A stretch of 8,750 bases of DNA from NCBI GenBank assembly GCA_030044075.1, contig JASHWM010000177.1:1-8750 (forward strand), in the 5' to 3' direction. How positions within the stretch are numbered: position 1 is the stretch's first letter; each line of letters opens with the position of its first letter. A program made the position numbers and the translations under genes. This document shows, piece by piece, positions 6,289-8,750 of this stretch. The DNA comes from Candidatus Rhabdochlamydia sp. (lineage in GTDB: Bacteria > Chlamydiota > Chlamydiia > Chlamydiales > Rhabdochlamydiaceae). The notes under the pieces are model-generated. The model had not been told where the DNA came from. It saw nothing but the letters and a program-made list of their open reading frames with translations, and did no database searches.

Positions 6289-7068
6289 TTAATGATTACA
6301 AAATGTTAAAATAAAAGTATTTTCTTGTTTGTCGAAAGGGAAATGGGGAAAAGTCACTTTTGGAAGGTGTTTTTCCAAAAAAAGTCGGTTTTTCTCACTT
6401 TCGGCCTTTATCACTTGTACCTTTATTACAGATCCGTCCCTTTTAAGAGTCAATGCAATTTTTACTTCGCCATGTTCAGGAAGATGAAGTTCATCTTGCA
6501 GTCGCCTGATCAAAGAAGAATAATAACTGGAGTCATCTGCTTGATTTTCTATGAGATCACTTTGGTCGATCTCCAATTTAGAAATATTTTTAGGAAGGTC
6601 GAGCTTATTTTTTTTTAAGGAAGGTTTAGATTTACTTTCGATGTTGCGGAAAGATTGTTCCAATTCTTTGAGAAGGTTTTCGGGAATGGCAGCTTCGCTT
6701 GTTCCCTTTTTAGCCTGCTTTTTTTTCTCGGGGACTTTTTTGTTTGTTTTCGTTTGAACAGGTGTTTTTGGAGGAATGGCCTTTTTTGATTCTACTTTTT
6801 TGGGAGGAGTTTCTTTTTTTTCGGTTTTGACAGGAGCGGCCTCAGTCTTTTGAGGGATGCTGCGAGCTGCGGCGGGAGCCGGAGCATGGGAGATCATTTT
6901 TTTTTCATTCACCGTACGTACGATGATTTTTTTGGGATGTCGCTTCTGAAGAGGCTGCCTTGCCGAGCGGATTTCCAAGAAAATGCCAAAGTGGAATAAA
7001 ATGATCACCAGGCTGATCATTGCCTTGACAGGGTTCCTATGTATCCAGTTCAAAAGGCGAGAAATCAT
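6289..7068 (-). CDS. tolA: TolA/TonB-like periplasm-spanning protein
   Basis: 259 residues with the three-part architecture of TolA/TonB proteins. There is a single inner-membrane helix at about 16-32 that includes a histidine (H26), a feature that in TolA and TonB couples to the proton channel. A Lys/Pro-rich, low-complexity periplasmic region follows at about 44-155. A compact C-terminal domain at about 182-259 contains YYSSLIRRLQDELHLPEHGE and VKIALTLKRDGSVIKVQVIK, the pattern of TolA/TonB C-terminal domains. Position between the TolR-like and TolB genes supports TolA rather than TonB. Expected role: transmit energy from TolQR to TolB and Pal. Sequence similarity of the middle part to any TolA is compositional only. 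The start lies 4 bp after the tolR stop without a clear ribosome site. Two A9 tracts lie in the coding strand (minus-strand complement of 6608-6616 and 6897-6905). Confidence 0.75.
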   Translation of the reverse strand: MISRLLNWIHRNPVKAMISLVIILFHFGIFLEIRSARQPLQKRHPKKIIVRTVNEKKMISHAPAPAAARSIPQKTEAAPVKTEKKETPPKKVESKKAIPPKTPVQTKTNKKVPEKKKQAKKGTSEAAIPENLLKELEQSFRNIESKSKPSLKKNKLDLPKNISKLEIDQSDLIENQADDSSYYSSLIRRLQDELHLPEHGEVKIALTLKRDGSVIKVQVIKAESEKNRLFLEKHLPKVTFPHFPFDKQENTFILTFCNH

Positions 7069-7072
7069 TTTT

Positions 7073-7489
7073 TTAGCTTGGCTGTAAGATCACGTCCATC
7101 TCTTCAAACCCTGCGGCTTCAAGAGCATTTTTTAATGCTTGGTATGTCCCGAATTGCGCTTTTTTGTCGTGGAACACCTGAGGTGTCTGATTTCCTTTTT
7201 CTCTTTTTATTGTAAATAAATACGTTCGCAGTTCTTCGATAGGGACTTTCGTTTGATTGACAAAGATGCTGTTGTCAGCATGGACATAAATTTTGATGGG
7301 GCGGTTTTGCTCAAAAGAGGGAGACTCCTCTTTTTTCTCTTTGCCGGCCAGTTCAATATGGTCTAGTTCGAGCATTGGGGCAATGATGATGAACATGATC
7401 AGGACGACAAAGACCACATCGATCAGAGGGGTTAAGTTGATCCCTTCCGTATCTAGTGTGGAGTCTTGCTTGATGGATCGCCTGCGCAT
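7073..7489 (-). CDS. tolR: TolR/ExbD-family biopolymer transport protein
   Basis: 138 residues, the usual size. After a short basic cytoplasmic N-terminus comes one membrane helix (about 20-40) starting with INLTPLIDVVFVVLIMF. D24 in this helix is the conserved proton-carrying aspartate of ExbD/TolR. The periplasmic domain (about 41-138) ends with a region resembling the family's C-terminal fold (GTYQALKNALEAAGFEEMDV). It works with the TolQ-like subunit as a proton-driven motor. Chlamydial genomes often label this gene exbD; the tolB-pal context favours a Tol role. I chose the ATG at 7489 because AAGGAG lies 4 nt upstream; the frame stays open upstream to 7582, but that part lies within the tolQ end and has no TolR-like sequence. 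Confidence 0.92.
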   Translation of the reverse strand: MRRRSIKQDSTLDTEGINLTPLIDVVFVVLIMFIIIAPMLELDHIELAGKEKKEESPSFEQNRPIKIYVHADNSIFVNQTKVPIEELRTYLFTIKREKGNQTPQVFHDKKAQFGTYQALKNALEAAGFEEMDVILQPS

Positions 7490-7490
7490 G

Positions 7491-8237
7491 CTACTCCTTG
7501 TCGACCTTGCGGTACTCAAGCTCGATCTGGGACAGGGAATTATAAAGGAAGTCTTCCAGTTCGCTAGCGATATTTTTGACACTGTTCTTCAAATAGTTAT
7601 AGCCGATCAGAGCGGGGATTGCGATCATAAGGCCAAGGACTGTTGTCGTAAGGGCTGTAGAGAGACCGCTGAGCACAGCAGTGTTCGAGCTGATGCTTGC
7701 CCCCCCCTGCAATCCGGAAAAAGTGATAAGAATGCCCCAAACAGTCCCAAGGAGGCCCAAAAAAGGGCCGAGGGTGATGATCGTGGTCAGGACAAAGAGA
7801 TTTTTTTCGAGGTGCTTGATCTGTGATGAGACGGTCGTCAGTACATGGGACTCGATCAATTCCAAATCTGGCGGCGAGAGGAAGGCGGAGTTGTGATTGT
7901 TCGCTGAGCTGAAGAAATGGTTTTTCCTCAGCAGTTCCAAAGTTTTTGTCTGGAGTGAGGAGAAAACTTCCCGCAAAGGATGAGTCACCTCCCGAAGGCC
8001 GCTCGTTTGGACATCGGAGAGGTTCAGCTGCAATAAAGATCCATTATGCCTTTGAAAGGACCTTCGAAAACTTTCCGAGAGTTTTTTTACTTTTCTTATC
8101 AGCCAGACCTTGTGCACAAGGACGCACCAAGAGATGATCGAAGATGCGAAAAGGCCGAGAAATATCAGTTTGCCAAGAGCGTCAGACTCTTGATAGGCAG
8201 TATAAAAAGTATGAATGTTGGCAAGGGGCAGGTGCAT
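7491..8237 (-). CDS. tolQ: TolQ/ExbB-family proton channel subunit (MotA/TolQ/ExbB)
   Basis: 248 residues, inner membrane. Three hydrophobic helices are visible: about 22-42, about 147-175 and about 190-216. Helices two and three carry the family signature, LGPFLGLLGTVWGILITF followed by GLSTALTTTVLGLMIAIPAL, which lines the proton path with the TolR aspartate. The cytoplasmic part between helices one and two (about 43-146) is well developed. The C-terminal amphipathic helix (217-248) is charged. First gene of the tol-pal block, only 1 bp before the tolR start. Often annotated exbB in chlamydiae; no TonB-dependent receptor is visible and tolB/pal follow, so a Tol role is preferred. An AGAAG lies close to the ATG at 8237. 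Confidence 0.93.
   Translation of the reverse strand: MHLPLANIHTFYTAYQESDALGKLIFLGLFASSIISWCVLVHKVWLIRKVKKLSESFRRSFQRHNGSLLQLNLSDVQTSGLREVTHPLREVFSSLQTKTLELLRKNHFFSSANNHNSAFLSPPDLELIESHVLTTVSSQIKHLEKNLFVLTTIITLGPFLGLLGTVWGILITFSGLQGGASISSNTAVLSGLSTALTTTVLGLMIAIPALIGYNYLKNSVKNIASELEDFLYNSLSQIELEYRKVDKE
7494..7499 (-). promoter_or_regulatory. Ribosome binding site of tolR, embedded in the last codons of tolQ
   Basis: AAGGAG on the minus strand forms the last two sense codons of tolQ (K247, E248). It lies 4 nt before the tolR ATG, with the tolQ stop codon inside the spacer. It decides the tolR start and implies coupling of the two motor subunits. Confidence 0.85.
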
Positions 8238-8267
8238 AAACTTCTGGTGTTTTTGTTCTTGTTTGTT

Positions 8268-8296
8268 ATCATAAGGATCGGATCATTTTTTGTCCT
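8268..8296 (-). promoter_or_regulatory. Candidate sigma-70/sigma-66 type promoter for the tol-pal-murI block
   Basis: On the minus strand AGGACA (8296-8291, 4 of 6 to TTGACA) and TATGAT (8273-8268, 5 of 6 to TATAAT) are spaced exactly 17 bp. Transcription would start near 8261, giving a leader of about two dozen nucleotides before tolQ. It lies in the 62-bp gap between the divergent tolQ and tatD starts. No similarly good promoter for tatD was found on the plus strand. Confidence 0.45.
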
Positions 8297-8299
8297 TTT

Positions 8300-8750
8300 A
8301 TGTATATCGATTCGCATGCACATTTAACATCCCCCGAATGTTTTGGGAAGATCCAAGAGATCCTTGCCCATGCCCAGAAGGCGAAAATTTCAAAAATTGT
8401 CAATATTTGTACAGATGTCGAAAGTCTTGAAAAAGGACTTGAGATCAAAAAAAAATACCCTTGGGTCTATTTGACTGCCGCCACAACTCCGCATGATGTT
8501 GAAACTGAGGGAGAGAGTTTTTTCCCCTTGGTAGAAAAAAACATCTCTAGCCTTGTCGCCATCGGAGAAACAGGCCTTGACTATTACTATGAACATGCGG
8601 ATCGCAATGTCCAAAAGACTTTTCTCCTCCGCTATTTTGCCCTTGCAAAAGACCATGACCTCCCTCTTGTCATCCATTGCCGCGATGCGTTTGCCGATCT
8701 TTTTATGTTTGCAGACGAATCATACCGCTCAAGCAAGGCCGTCCTCCACT
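8300..8750 (+). CDS. tatD: TatD-family metal-dependent hydrolase, C-terminal part beyond the window
   Basis: 150 codons visible of a family usually about 255-265 residues. The start MYIDSHAHLTSPECFGKI is the normal family start with metal ligands H6 and H8. GETGLDYYYEHADRNVQ (89-105) carries the bridging acidic ligand E90. LPLVIHCRDAFADLF (121-135) supplies H126. The visible part ends at VLH (148-150), which corresponds to the next conserved histidine (HCFSG motif in relatives). TatD proteins are TIM-barrel metal-dependent nucleases/hydrolases, in some species linked to DNA repair or D-aminoacyl-tRNA deacylation; the substrate here is not predictable. Gene placement next to the exbB/tolQ block resembles chlamydial genomes (from memory). 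No clear ribosome site precedes the ATG, and no other start is available in frame nearby. Confidence 0.92.
   Translation, partial: MYIDSHAHLTSPECFGKIQEILAHAQKAKISKIVNICTDVESLEKGLEIKKKYPWVYLTAATTPHDVETEGESFFPLVEKNISSLVAIGETGLDYYYEHADRNVQKTFLLRYFALAKDHDLPLVIHCRDAFADLFMFADESYRSSKAVLH

Noticed and set aside
7490..7582. N-terminal extension of TolR to an ATG at 7582
   Set aside because: The extra 31 residues lie within the tolQ end and do not resemble TolR; a strong AAGGAG supports the ATG at 7489.
7293..7826. Long plus-strand open frame opposite tolR and tolQ
   Set aside because: It is antisense to two well-supported genes and its product has no recognisable features.
1..8750. tRNA, rRNA, CRISPR array, insertion sequence or attachment site
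   Set aside because: No repeat-spacer pattern, transposase, terminal inverted repeats or cloverleaf-like sequence was seen; the window is almost fully accounted for by protein genes.

Overview
The window looks like chromosome from a member of the phylum Chlamydiae, most likely an amoeba- or host-associated 'chlamydia-like' lineage (Parachlamydiales in the broad sense) rather than Chlamydiaceae. The reasons are: a Tol-Pal cluster in the order proton channel, TolR/ExbD, TolA-like, TolB, Pal, LysM lipoprotein, with a tatD-type gene just upstream as in the chlamydial exbB/tolB/pal neighbourhood; a eukaryote-like ubiquitin-specific protease gene, a class known from amoeba-associated chlamydiae; and a glutamate racemase gene, which Chlamydiaceae lack. 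The genus cannot be fixed from the sequence alone.

Layout. At the left edge (1-634, minus) is most of an OmpR/PhoB response regulator, cut by the window. A very AT-rich intergenic stretch (about 659-856) separates it from two plus-strand genes. The first (857-1984) encodes a protein with a bilobed hydrophobic segment near the N-terminus, followed by a compact USP/peptidase C19-like domain with recognisable Cys and His boxes. The second (2014-2775) encodes an unrecognised acidic protein with a short Phe-rich hydrophobic segment. Its stop codon overlaps the stop codon of the convergent murI.

From 8237 down to 2772 on the minus strand runs a compact seven-gene block: tolQ, tolR, tolA, tolB, pal, a LysM/coiled-coil lipoprotein gene and murI. 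Junctions are 1 to 14 bp gaps or 11-bp overlaps, so the block is very probably one operon, read from a promoter candidate at 8268-8296. Divergent to it at the right edge is the 5' part of a TatD-family metal-dependent hydrolase gene (8300 onward).

How the parts fit. TolQ, TolR and TolA form the inner-membrane motor, TolB is periplasmic, and Pal and the LysM lipoprotein are predicted peptidoglycan-binding lipoproteins. MurI supplies D-glutamate for the same peptidoglycan, so the operon joins wall-precursor synthesis to the envelope-constriction machinery. The two plus-strand genes look like a lineage-specific insertion between housekeeping genes. The USP-like protein is the most interesting object here: a predicted membrane-anchored deubiquitinase effector that would act on the host side.
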